The notes under the pieces were generated by a model, which searched no databases, was not told the origin of the DNA, and was given only the letters and a program-made list of their open reading frames with translations. Of a stretch of 64,000 nucleotides of DNA, positions 1 through 7,038 are shown piece by piece; the first letter of the stretch is position 1, and the number at the start of each line of letters is the position of its first letter. The stretch is from Phycisphaerales bacterium (GTDB lineage: Bacteria; Planctomycetota; Phycisphaerae; Phycisphaerales; UBA5793). The stretch is from the NCBI GenBank assembly GCA_020852515.1, contig JADZAS010000016.1, positions 404,062 to 468,061 on the forward strand, written 5' to 3'. The position numbers were made by a program, and so were the translations under genes.

Positions 1-150
1 GGCTGCCGCGTCCGCCACCCGCAGTTCGGCGACGGGCAGGTCGAGTCCGTCACCCGCACCGGCCGGCACACCCGCATCCGCGTTCGATTCCGCGATGTGG
101 GCACCAAGACACTCATCGCCGAGTACGCGCGGCTGGAGCGGTTGTCGTAA
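1..150 (+). CDS. UvrD/PcrA-type DNA helicase, C-terminal fragment
   Basis: The window opens inside a coding frame that ends with TAA at 148-150, leaving 50 codons. The residues read like the C-terminal Tudor-like domain of PcrA/UvrD superfamily 1 helicases: V-H-P-Q-F-G-D-G-Q-V, then V-x-V-x-F and G-x-K-T-L-I, then a final alternating Y-A-R-L stretch. In that family this small beta domain contacts RNA polymerase and other partners. The motor domains lie outside the window, so PcrA, UvrD and Rep cannot be told apart. The call rests on this tail alone. Confidence 0.7.
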   Translation, partial: GCRVRHPQFGDGQVESVTRTGRHTRIRVRFRDVGTKTLIAEYARLERLS

Positions 151-168
151 CGCCAGATAGACTTGTGC

Positions 169-1707
169 GTGCCCGAGATCGTTCTCACCACCCTCAACGC
201 GCGCTACGCCCATGCGTCATTCGGGCTGCGCTACCTCATGGCGAACCTCGGCGACCTGCACGACCGCGCCGCCCTGCTCGAGTTCGACATCAGCCAGCGC
301 ACCACCGACATTCTCGAAGCGATCCTCCGCGAGCAGCCGCGCATCGTCGGCATCGGCGTCTACATCTGGAACGCGGCCGAGTCGCTCCAACTGGTTGCCG
401 ACCTCAAGCGAGCCGCGCCGCACATCACCGTCATCCTCGGTGGACCTGAAGTCAGTTACGAAACCGATCAGCAGCCGATCATCGCGCTGGCTGACTACAC
501 GATTACGGGTGAAGCCGATCTTGCCTTTGCAGCGCTGTGCGGGCGGGTTCTGGGCGGGCAGCGGCCGCTGCTCAAGGTGATCCCCGCGGACCTGCCCGAG
601 TTCGATCTGCTCGAACTCCCCTACGACCTTTACGACGAGCGCGACATCGCGCATCGCGTCATCTACGTCGAAGCCAGCCGCGGCTGCCCGTTCAAGTGCG
701 AGTTCTGCCTCTCCTCACTTGACGTACCGCTGCGCCAGGCGCCGCTTGAGCCGTTTCTGAGTGCCATGCAGTCGCTGCTCGATCGCGGCGTGCGGCAGTT
801 CAAGTTCGTCGATCGCACATTCAATCTGAATCTCAAGGTGAGCCGCGCGATTCTCGATTTCTTCCTGCAGCGTTACGAGCCGGGGCTGTTCCTGCACTTT
901 GAGATGATTCCCGACCGGCTGCCCGAAGCGCTGCGCGCGCCGATTCGCGCATTCCCGCCGGGCGCGCTGCAATTTGAAGTCGGCATTCAGACGCTCAACC
1001 CGGCGGTCGAAGAACTCATCAGCCGCCGCCAGGAACACGATCGCATCGTCGACAATCTCGCGTTTCTCTGTGATGAAACAGGTGTGCACGTGCACGCGGA
1101 TCTCATCGTCGGCCTGCCCGGCGAAGACGTGGAGAGCTTCGCGGCCGGGTTCGACTGGCTCGTGGCGATGCGGCCGCAGGAGATCCAGGTGGGCATGCTC
1201 AAGCGGCTGCGCGGCACGCCAATCGTGCGGCACGACCAGGCGTGGCAGATGGTCTACGGCGCCGCGCCGCCGTATGAAGTCCTGCAGACGAAACTCATCG
1301 ACTTCGAAGGCATGCAGCGCCTGCGCCGCTTTGCGCGCTACTGGGACATGATCGCCAACAGCGGCAACTTCATCGAGACATTGCCGCTCATCTGGGGCAA
1401 GAGCAGTCCCTTTGCAGGGTTCATGTCGCTCAGTGAGGCGCTGCACGCGGCGGAAGGTCGGGCTCACGGCATCTCGCTGCACCGACTCGTCGAACTCGTC
1501 TGGTCATTCCTCATCGATACGCGCGACCTGAACCCAGCGGAAGTGGCGCCGAAACTGTGGCGCGATTACACGCGCGGCGGCCGGTCCGATGTCCCGGTCG
1601 TGCTGCGAGGACATCTGAGCGAGGAAGAGCGCCGGGCAGTCACGCGGCCGACCGTTGACGCACCTGCGCGGCAGGCGCGGCACGTCGTGGCGCGTCAGTC
1701 GGAATAG
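169..1707 (+). CDS. B12-binding radical SAM protein, DUF4080 type
   Basis: This is a 512-residue protein with an N-terminal cobalamin-binding-like Rossmann domain (about residues 1-130, with GGPEVSYE near residue 90). A radical SAM barrel follows, with the cluster motif CPFKCEFC (Cys173, Cys177, Cys180), and then a C-terminal region typical of DUF4080 proteins. The family is expected to bind a 4Fe-4S cluster and S-adenosylmethionine in the cytoplasm; its substrate is unknown. I chose GTG at 169, which places P-E-I-V-L-T-T-L at the N-terminus; TTG at 163 is an in-frame alternative. There is no strong ribosome binding site for either. It begins 18 bases after the helicase stop, so it may be co-transcribed with it. 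Confidence 0.85.
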   Translation: MPEIVLTTLNARYAHASFGLRYLMANLGDLHDRAALLEFDISQRTTDILEAILREQPRIVGIGVYIWNAAESLQLVADLKRAAPHITVILGGPEVSYETDQQPIIALADYTITGEADLAFAALCGRVLGGQRPLLKVIPADLPEFDLLELPYDLYDERDIAHRVIYVEASRGCPFKCEFCLSSLDVPLRQAPLEPFLSAMQSLLDRGVRQFKFVDRTFNLNLKVSRAILDFFLQRYEPGLFLHFEMIPDRLPEALRAPIRAFPPGALQFEVGIQTLNPAVEELISRRQEHDRIVDNLAFLCDETGVHVHADLIVGLPGEDVESFAAGFDWLVAMRPQEIQVGMLKRLRGTPIVRHDQAWQMVYGAAPPYEVLQTKLIDFEGMQRLRRFARYWDMIANSGNFIETLPLIWGKSSPFAGFMSLSEALHAAEGRAHGISLHRLVELVWSFLIDTRDLNPAEVAPKLWRDYTRGGRSDVPVVLRGHLSEEERRAVTRPTVDAPARQARHVVARQSE

Positions 1708-1811
1708 GACCTGCTCATCCCGCCCTGCCCTGGACTGCATGATTACCGCAGAGACCGCTGAGTACGCATTGAGATCCGATAAGGTGGCGCCGATGAGTCA
1801 CGCGCCCCATC

Positions 1812-1854
1812 GCAAAAACACACCGGCCCGGGAACGAGTCCCGGGCAGTGTGTT
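1812..1854 (-). terminator. Rho-independent terminator of the 1931-2905 gene
   Basis: An imperfect long hairpin has outer arms AACACAC (1817-1823) and GTGTGTT (1848-1854) and inner arms CCCGGGA (1827-1833) and TCCCGGG (1839-1845). On the minus strand it is followed by TTTTT (complement of 1814-1818). It lies about 80 bases beyond the stop codon of the minus-strand gene, in the right orientation. Confidence 0.8.
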
Positions 1855-1930
1855 CGACGGAGACGGATCGGATCAGGCGACGGAGTCTCGCCGGATGATC
1901 GGCCGGAGGGGTATACCGGCCGGTTGCGGG

Positions 1931-2905
1931 TCAGTTGCCACCCTGCGGAAGAGCAGCCACGGTTTCACCGGCGTCGTCGGCTGGGGCCGGGTCAGGCGTC
2001 GATTCATCGACCACGATCGGGGCGACGGGGAAGGCGGCTTTCGTCGCCGAGTGCGTGATCGAGAAGGGGTCAGCCTTGATATTCTCGAGGGCGATGCGGC
2101 CCAGGGCCTCCTTCTCGTAGTCCCGCTCGACCGCCCGCTTGCTCAGGGCTTCGAGCATCGCCGCCTGCTCGCTCTGCACGGCAGACAGCCGATTCACGAT
2201 CTGGTCCAGATTGCAGACGTTCCAGCGGTCGCTGTCCGTCAGCATTTCCTCGCGCTCTTCGAGTGATTTGGTGATGGACTCGTTGCGCTCGATCGAGGCG
2301 ATCTGCCGTTCGATCTGGGCCGTCTTGGCCTGGAACTGGGCGTATTCATTCTGCAGTTCATCCAGCTGAGCCGTCATGCGGTCGCGCTGGCCAAGCAGGA
2401 GTTTGAGGTCACGCTCGTTGACGGCGAGGCGTTCGCTGTAGTTCATGGCCGTCTGCTGGATCGTCGCCGCCTTGGAATAGGCCTGCTCGACGCTCAGGTG
2501 CTGGCCCTGGAACTTGACGAGCACCGGGCGGTCGCCGTACGACGCCTGCTGCACGTAACTGGCCTTGTCCACCAGGCTCCGCAGCGAAGCGAGGTCCGAC
2601 TGGCCGGTGGCGATCATCCGCTCGGCCACGTCGCGGTCGCGCTGCACAGCGCCGATCTCGGCGTCGATCTCAGCGAGGTTGCGGATCGTTTCGCGGATCT
2701 TCTCCGGGTACTCCTTCTGCAACTGCTTGAGTTGATAGCGGATCAGCGTGGGGTCCTCGACATTGCTGTCGAACCACGAGATGAAGTGGTGCTGGATCTG
2801 GGCTGCCCCAGCCATGACGCGCTGAGGACCGACCAGCAGAGTCAATCCGCCGACCGCCAGACCCCCGATGAGAGCCGTTCGAAAGATGGTTTTGCCGATG
2901 TACAT
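1931..2905 (-). CDS. Exported coiled-coil protein of unknown function
   Basis: This 324-residue protein has an N-terminal hydrophobic segment (T-A-L-I-G-G-L-A-V-G-G-L-T-L-L-V-G, about residues 9-25) that acts as a signal peptide or anchor. About 200 residues of Glu/Gln/Arg/Leu-rich heptad-like coiled coil follow (about 45-250), and the acidic, proline-rich tail ends in P-Q-G-G-N. I chose ATG at 2905 because AAGGA sits eight bases upstream; a longer frame begins at 2923 without a good site. No enzymatic motif is visible. It resembles envelope-located coiled-coil proteins or phage-shock-like helical proteins only in general shape. It has its own terminator, so it is probably monocistronic. Confidence 0.75.
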   Translation of the reverse strand: MYIGKTIFRTALIGGLAVGGLTLLVGPQRVMAGAAQIQHHFISWFDSNVEDPTLIRYQLKQLQKEYPEKIRETIRNLAEIDAEIGAVQRDRDVAERMIATGQSDLASLRSLVDKASYVQQASYGDRPVLVKFQGQHLSVEQAYSKAATIQQTAMNYSERLAVNERDLKLLLGQRDRMTAQLDELQNEYAQFQAKTAQIERQIASIERNESITKSLEEREEMLTDSDRWNVCNLDQIVNRLSAVQSEQAAMLEALSKRAVERDYEKEALGRIALENIKADPFSITHSATKAAFPVAPIVVDESTPDPAPADDAGETVAALPQGGN

Positions 2906-3164
2906 GGCTTGATCCTTTCCCACTGCTGACGAGGCGTGGATGTGTACGTGTGGTCGTCAGCAAGTTGTTGGGCGGCCGGGGAACAGGATTTCAGGCCGGA
3001 CCGGGGATTTTTCACGGCAGGCCCATCCGGCCCCAGACCGCCGTCGCCATGGCCGTTCTCGGGCTGAAAACGGCGTTCCGCCGCCCCGCCCAACCCGCCA
3101 GTCCAGTGTGGTCTTTCGCCGCTGCGCCGGCCAGAGGCCCCACCACGGCCGTCCGCCGCGACGG
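2906..3164. other. Intergenic region, no convincing gene
   Basis: This stretch lies upstream of the minus-strand coiled-coil gene and should contain its promoter. Open frames exist on both strands but their translations are arginine- and proline-rich, without recognisable domains or ribosome binding sites. I see no RNA gene. Confidence 0.5.
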
Positions 3165-3370
3165 CCCGGCGATGATGGCACCCGCGGCGCGTGGATGTCG
3201 TGGTGGCTCAGAACGCCCGCCGAGGTCGATGAAGTTCACGCATTGGCCAGGAGGCTGGCCATGATGATCACCCGGCCGCCGAAAACGAGCCATGGCATGT
3301 GCGCGAGTTCCACCTCCAGCACCCCGACGGCCACAAGTTCCGCGTGAGCGCGCCGGTGGAGTGCGAGTGA
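3165..3370 (+). pseudogene. Frameshifted relic of a VOC (glyoxalase-like) protein
   Basis: Two adjacent frames together give the C-terminal half of a VOC-family protein. The frame containing ATG 3195 reads W-M-S-W-W-L-R-T-P-A-E-V-D-E-V-H-A-L-A-R-R-L and then I-T-R-P-P (to about 3276). After a one-base shift near 3272-3285 the next frame reads E-P-W-H-V-R-E-F-H-L-Q-H-P-D-G-H-K-F-R-V and stops with TGA at 3368-3370. The pattern VDxVHALA..., then PW.REF...PDGH.FRV, is typical of bacterial glyoxalase/bleomycin-resistance folds. The first half of the gene is not recognisable. I call it a decayed gene; a sequencing indel could explain the shift but not the missing N-terminus. Confidence 0.6.
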
Positions 3371-3399
3371 TCTGGCCGATCGGCGATCAACCGTTAGAA

Positions 3400-4791
3400 C
3401 TACGGGCCATTGCTGTCCACAACGATGTCGGCGAACTCGTACCTGCCCGACCAGTAGAGCGTCGAGTCGATGTCGGCAAGAGCGCCGGCGGGATCGCCTT
3501 CGATGATGAGGGTCCAGCGGTGGACCATTGGTATTGCTGGTGGAGTCGGTTGGCTCGTAATGGTCACGGGTACTCGCCAAGGCGGCGAGGCGAGGCGCGG
3601 GATGTATTCCCACACGCTGGCCGGCCGGTCCGGCGAAATCCACATTCCTGATCCGCTGCCAACCTGCTCGCCGTCGCAGTACAGCGTAAGCGTGATGGCA
3701 AACGCCGCAGACCCGAGCGCCTCGCCGAACTTCGGATCGGCGTCCATGTCAAACAAGATCTCCACCTTTCCAGAGGGCAGGTGCCTGAGTCGAGGACTGA
3801 GCGTCGCAATCAACTCAGCGGGAACTTCCCGTGCTTGAAGCCCATGATTGTTCGAGGCCGAGACCGTCGTGATCACTTGCTTCTGGCGACCAATCTCCTC
3901 CCAAGTGTTCGCGGAGTCGTGGTAGCGCTCCATAATGAACTCGTATTCCACCGCACCAGTCTGCTCGGCGACGCCGATCGATCGGCTTGACGGTAAGGGG
4001 ATAACTGAGTCGATGATCCGGTACGACTCGACATAGCGCTGAAAGCCGGGAGTCAGGGCATGCGCGGTCAGCCGGTAGCCGTCATTGAAAATCGCGAGTT
4101 GCGGGTGGAAACGCGCCGTGACCGTCGCACCCAAGGGCCACGCACTGCGTGTCTCCACGTGGACATACCACGAATCCTCGAGTTGCCGCATCTGCTGATC
4201 GGTGAGCAGTCCCCTTTCGTAGGCTGACTGCAGAATACCTACGGCGGGTATCTGCCAATCCGGGGCTCCGAGTTCCGGACCGTACTTGACGCGCAACGCC
4301 TTGCGTACGAGCCAGAGTTCCTGCCAGTGCATCACTCCATCGCCGGCGGACTGCAGCACGGGCACCCTCGGGAGGAACAGAAGATCCGTTCGGTAGCCCA
4401 GTTCGACGAGCAAGGGCGAGTCGTGACCGAACGGAAGGCCCGGGTCCGGCTCCTCCGGCGCGACGAGCGCAATCAGCACCGTCGTGGGCACGGCGGCGAC
4501 CCAGCCTCGCTTCTGGATCGCCTCGACGCGATACACGAGATGCGACGCCGTCAGCAGCGCGAAGACGACCATCGAGTGCAGCAGGGCGCGGCGGAAGCGG
4601 ATCAATCGCATCGGTCGAGAGGTGTCATGCCCGCATTCCGGGCAGCGCGGAGCGGCGCCGCCGCGCAGGTCGTAGCCGCAGGACTCGCAGTAGAGTCGGA
4701 AGCGCCGACGCCGCCACACGCGCCGGCCGACAAACCACCCCGCCCACGCCAGAGCAGCGCCGAACAAGATCCAGGATGTGACGAGCCACAT
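3400..4791 (-). CDS. Zinc-ribbon membrane protein, paralogue A
   Basis: This 463-residue protein has a first transmembrane helix (W-L-V-T-S-W-I-L-F-G-A-A-L-A-W-A-G-W-F-V), then an arginine-rich stretch. A four-cysteine zinc ribbon CESCGYDLRG...CPECG follows at about residues 33-55, then a second helix (S-M-V-V-F-A-L-L-T-A-S-H-L-V-Y). The remaining 350 residues are probably extracytoplasmic and match no family I know. The start is ATG at 4791, which overlaps the TGA of paralogue B (TGATG), suggesting translational coupling; the frame is open further upstream only inside paralogue B. The first ~110 residues are almost identical to paralogue B, while the rest is strongly diverged. Confidence 0.8.
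   Translation of the reverse strand: MWLVTSWILFGAALAWAGWFVGRRVWRRRRFRLYCESCGYDLRGGAAPRCPECGHDTSRPMRLIRFRRALLHSMVVFALLTASHLVYRVEAIQKRGWVAAVPTTVLIALVAPEEPDPGLPFGHDSPLLVELGYRTDLLFLPRVPVLQSAGDGVMHWQELWLVRKALRVKYGPELGAPDWQIPAVGILQSAYERGLLTDQQMRQLEDSWYVHVETRSAWPLGATVTARFHPQLAIFNDGYRLTAHALTPGFQRYVESYRIIDSVIPLPSSRSIGVAEQTGAVEYEFIMERYHDSANTWEEIGRQKQVITTVSASNNHGLQAREVPAELIATLSPRLRHLPSGKVEILFDMDADPKFGEALGSAAFAITLTLYCDGEQVGSGSGMWISPDRPASVWEYIPRLASPPWRVPVTITSQPTPPAIPMVHRWTLIIEGDPAGALADIDSTLYWSGRYEFADIVVDSNGP
4467..4788. repeat. 322-bp direct repeat, copy 1 (within paralogue A)
   Basis: Positions 4467-4788 align without gaps to 5876-6197 (constant offset 1409). Only scattered substitutions are visible; within the 165 bases from about 4472 I count about four. 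The repeat covers the helix, zinc ribbon and second helix of both paralogues and ends next to their start codons. Confidence 0.85.
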
Positions 4792-6206
4792 CACTTGCCG
4801 CTCTCCACGCGCTCGACGGGGATATTCCTGAACTCGTGTTTTCCGGCCCAGTAGGAGGTAGATTGAAAGTCGCGCAGGGCGAGGATGGGGTCGCCTTCGA
4901 TTTCCAACGACCAGTCCGAATGACCAGCTTTGCGGGCTCGCTCCAGCAATTCGTTGTCCAGGTCGTATTCGATGATCCACTCATCGCGATCCACTGAGTT
5001 CTTCCACGGAAGGCGGTTTGACCACCAGCCGATGCTCTCGCCAACAAGCTCGCCATTCAGTTTCAATCGAATCCGAACGGCGAAGGTGCCGGCACCGACG
5101 GCGTCGATCAGCGATCGGTTCCGGACAAAGTTGAGATAGACGAGACAGGACTCTGAGCCGGGAAGCGGACTCTCAATGATCTTCATACGAACGCCAATCC
5201 CCGCAACCACCTCATCGGCGATCAGGATGGGATCAAGAAGCGGTGTGTCTGCGGGCACGACCGTCGTGACGGTGCGGATTTCTCGACTCAGCTCCCGCCA
5301 GGGATGTTCGGTACCATCGCGTCGCTGAATGATGAACTCGTATTGAACTGGCCCGAGCGATTCGGCCATTCCAAGCACATCGGTGTAGTCATTCCAGTCC
5401 GGATAGGTTCCACTTGAAGTGCCCGTTGGACGAAATGAAGCCAAATGCCGGTGCGGCTCGAGAGGATGTATCTCAAAATCGAATCGCCATCCGCTGTCTA
5501 TCGACAACACACCAAAGTCAGCCCGCATCTCCACCCCCTCAGGCCATTGGGGACGAGTACGAAGGTCCAGAACGACAACATCGAGTATGCGACGGAGCTG
5601 GTCGCGCGTTGCGGCGTCGGCAGACTCCGCCGCATTCAGCAGCCACTCGGCGCTCATCTGCCAACAGGTGGGTGTATCAAAAAAGGTGAACTCCGTTTTC
5701 AGGGCCATTTCGATGGCGCACCACCACTGCCATCTCGCCATCGGGTACTCCGGACCATGCACACTGCGACGCTGAGCGTCTGGCGCAGCATCGGCGCGCT
5801 GCGCCCGGAAGGACAGCACCTCCTGCACAAGCACTGATCCTTCGTAGTCAGTAGATCCACGCTCGAACGGCAGCAGCGCAATCAGCACTGTCGTCGGCAC
5901 GGCGGCGATCCAGCCTCGCTTCTGGATCGCCTCGACGCGATACACGAGATGCGACGCAGTCAGCAGCGCGAAGACGACCATCGAGTGCAGCAGGGCGCGG
6001 CGGAAGCGGATCAATCGCATCGGTCGAGAGGTGTCATGCCCGCACTCGGTGCAGCGCGGAGCGGCGCCGCCGCGCAAGTCGTAGCCGCAGGACTCGCAGT
6101 AGAGTCGGAAGCGCCGACGCCGCCACACCCGCCGGCCGACAAACCACCCCGCCCAGCCCAATGCAGCGCCGAACAGCAACCAGGATGTGACGAGCCAGAG
6201 CACCAT
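4791..6206 (-). CDS. Zinc-ribbon membrane protein, paralogue B
   Basis: This 471-residue protein has the same plan as its downstream neighbour: an N-terminal helix, then a ribbon CESCGYDLRG...CTECG, a second helix, and then a long domain of unknown fold, about 360 residues. One position in the second half of the ribbon differs from paralogue A (T-E-C-G instead of P-E-C-G), but all four cysteines are kept. The start is ATG at 6206. The stop overlaps the start of paralogue A, so the two form a two-gene operon transcribed away from the blaI gene. The function is unknown. The ribbon motif recurs in many planctomycete membrane proteins, including two more in this window. Confidence 0.8.
   Translation of the reverse strand: MVLWLVTSWLLFGAALGWAGWFVGRRVWRRRRFRLYCESCGYDLRGGAAPRCTECGHDTSRPMRLIRFRRALLHSMVVFALLTASHLVYRVEAIQKRGWIAAVPTTVLIALLPFERGSTDYEGSVLVQEVLSFRAQRADAAPDAQRRSVHGPEYPMARWQWWCAIEMALKTEFTFFDTPTCWQMSAEWLLNAAESADAATRDQLRRILDVVVLDLRTRPQWPEGVEMRADFGVLSIDSGWRFDFEIHPLEPHRHLASFRPTGTSSGTYPDWNDYTDVLGMAESLGPVQYEFIIQRRDGTEHPWRELSREIRTVTTVVPADTPLLDPILIADEVVAGIGVRMKIIESPLPGSESCLVYLNFVRNRSLIDAVGAGTFAVRIRLKLNGELVGESIGWWSNRLPWKNSVDRDEWIIEYDLDNELLERARKAGHSDWSLEIEGDPILALRDFQSTSYWAGKHEFRNIPVERVESGK
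5876..6197. repeat. 322-bp direct repeat, copy 2 (within paralogue B)
   Basis: This is the partner of 4467-4788. The high identity stops sharply at the first codons on one side and at the end of the second transmembrane helix on the other, although both genes continue beyond it. Confidence 0.85.
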
Positions 6207-6507
6207 CGCATTGTCCGCGCAACGGGCTTCGGGGCAACTGGCCGCGTCGTAACAACCGCTCCAGCTCGGCGCGGGCGCGCAGCGATCCTCGGCTCCTGAC
6301 GGTCACAGGCCGTCTGGGCGGCTCTATTTTTCGGACTTTCTCATCCGTTTCGGCCGGTTTTTCCCCGGCGGACAACAGCGGGCACACTTACCGGCCCTCG
6401 AATCCGACAACTTGTAGGATTTTTCTCAGATTTGTGCTACTACAACCTGTCGGACTCCGTATAACTCCACCGAATCCACCGCGACCTGCATCCGGAGACC
6501 GGCCGAG
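6207..6507. other. Divergent intergenic region between zinc-ribbon operon and blaI
   Basis: This 301-base gap separates two divergent transcription units and must hold both promoters. Apart from the twin dyad at 6403-6454 I see T-rich patches (6328-6340, 6358-6364, 6419-6426) but no clear -35/-10 pair and no gene. Confidence 0.5.
6403..6454 (+). promoter_or_regulatory. Twin dyad upstream of blaI, candidate BlaI operator
   Basis: TCCGACAACTTGTAG (6403-6417) and CTACAACCTGTCGGA (6440-6454) form an inverted repeat with 13 of 15 positions complementary and a 22-base spacer. Each arm is itself a short dyad around ACAA-N-TTGT. TACTACA at 6438-6444 matches the half-site known for BlaI/MecI operators. 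It lies 53-105 bases before the blaI start, as expected for an autoregulated BlaI-type repressor. The assignment as operator is inference. Confidence 0.55.
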
Positions 6508-6981
6508 ATGGTTGAACCGAGCAAGCCAATCAGCGATGCGGAACTCGAAGTCCTCAAGCAGTTGTGGGACAGCCAGGGCGGCGCCACCGTCCGCGCCCTC
6601 CACGAGGCGCTCCGCTCGGCCGGCCGCGACTGGGCCTACACCACCGTGCAGACGCTGCTCCAGCGCCTCGAAGAAAAGGGCTGCATCCGCAAGGACGCCT
6701 CGGAGCGGGCCCACGTCTTCAAGGCCGCCGTCTCGCGTGAAGACCTGCTGGGCAGCCAACTCGATGACCTCATGCAGCGGCTGTGCGAGGGCCAGGCCTC
6801 TCCCCTGCTGCTTTCGCTCGTCCAGCGGCGCTCGCTGTCGTCGCAGGACATCAGCGAACTGCGCCAACTGCTCAAACAGATGGAGCACGAGTCGCCGCGC
6901 GACGAGGCGGCCGCGCCGCCTTCGCCGGCCCGGCTGCGCAAGCGCCGTCGGCGCGGCGGGCGCGATGAGCCGCGCGCCTGA
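6508..6981 (+). CDS. BlaI/MecI/CopY-family transcriptional repressor
   Basis: This 157-residue protein begins with a canonical Penicillinase_R winged helix: S-D-A-E-L-E-V-L-K-Q-L-W near residues 9-20, Y-T-T-V-Q-T-L-L-Q-R-L recognition helix near 47-57, and E-K-G-C-I-R-K wing near 59-65. The oligomerisation part follows (about 70-125). The C-terminal 35 residues are a basic, disordered extension (R-K-R-R-R-R-G-G-R). In BlaI systems the repressor dimer is cleaved after its membrane partner is activated. Here the partner is the M56 gene starting 58 bases downstream. The twin dyad at 6403-6454 is the likely binding site. Confidence 0.9.
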   Translation: MVEPSKPISDAELEVLKQLWDSQGGATVRALHEALRSAGRDWAYTTVQTLLQRLEEKGCIRKDASERAHVFKAAVSREDLLGSQLDDLMQRLCEGQASPLLLSLVQRRSLSSQDISELRQLLKQMEHESPRDEAAAPPSPARLRKRRRRGGRDEPRA

Positions 6982-7038
6982 GCGAACCACAGTTCACACG
7001 TCGGGGTGGGAGCCACGAAGAGAGAGCGGAGTCGAACC

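Noticed and set aside
2950..3264. A 104-codon open frame in the gap before the zinc-ribbon genes
   Set aside because: There is no ribosome binding site and composition is low in information; the recognisable VOC relic lies in other frames of the same stretch.
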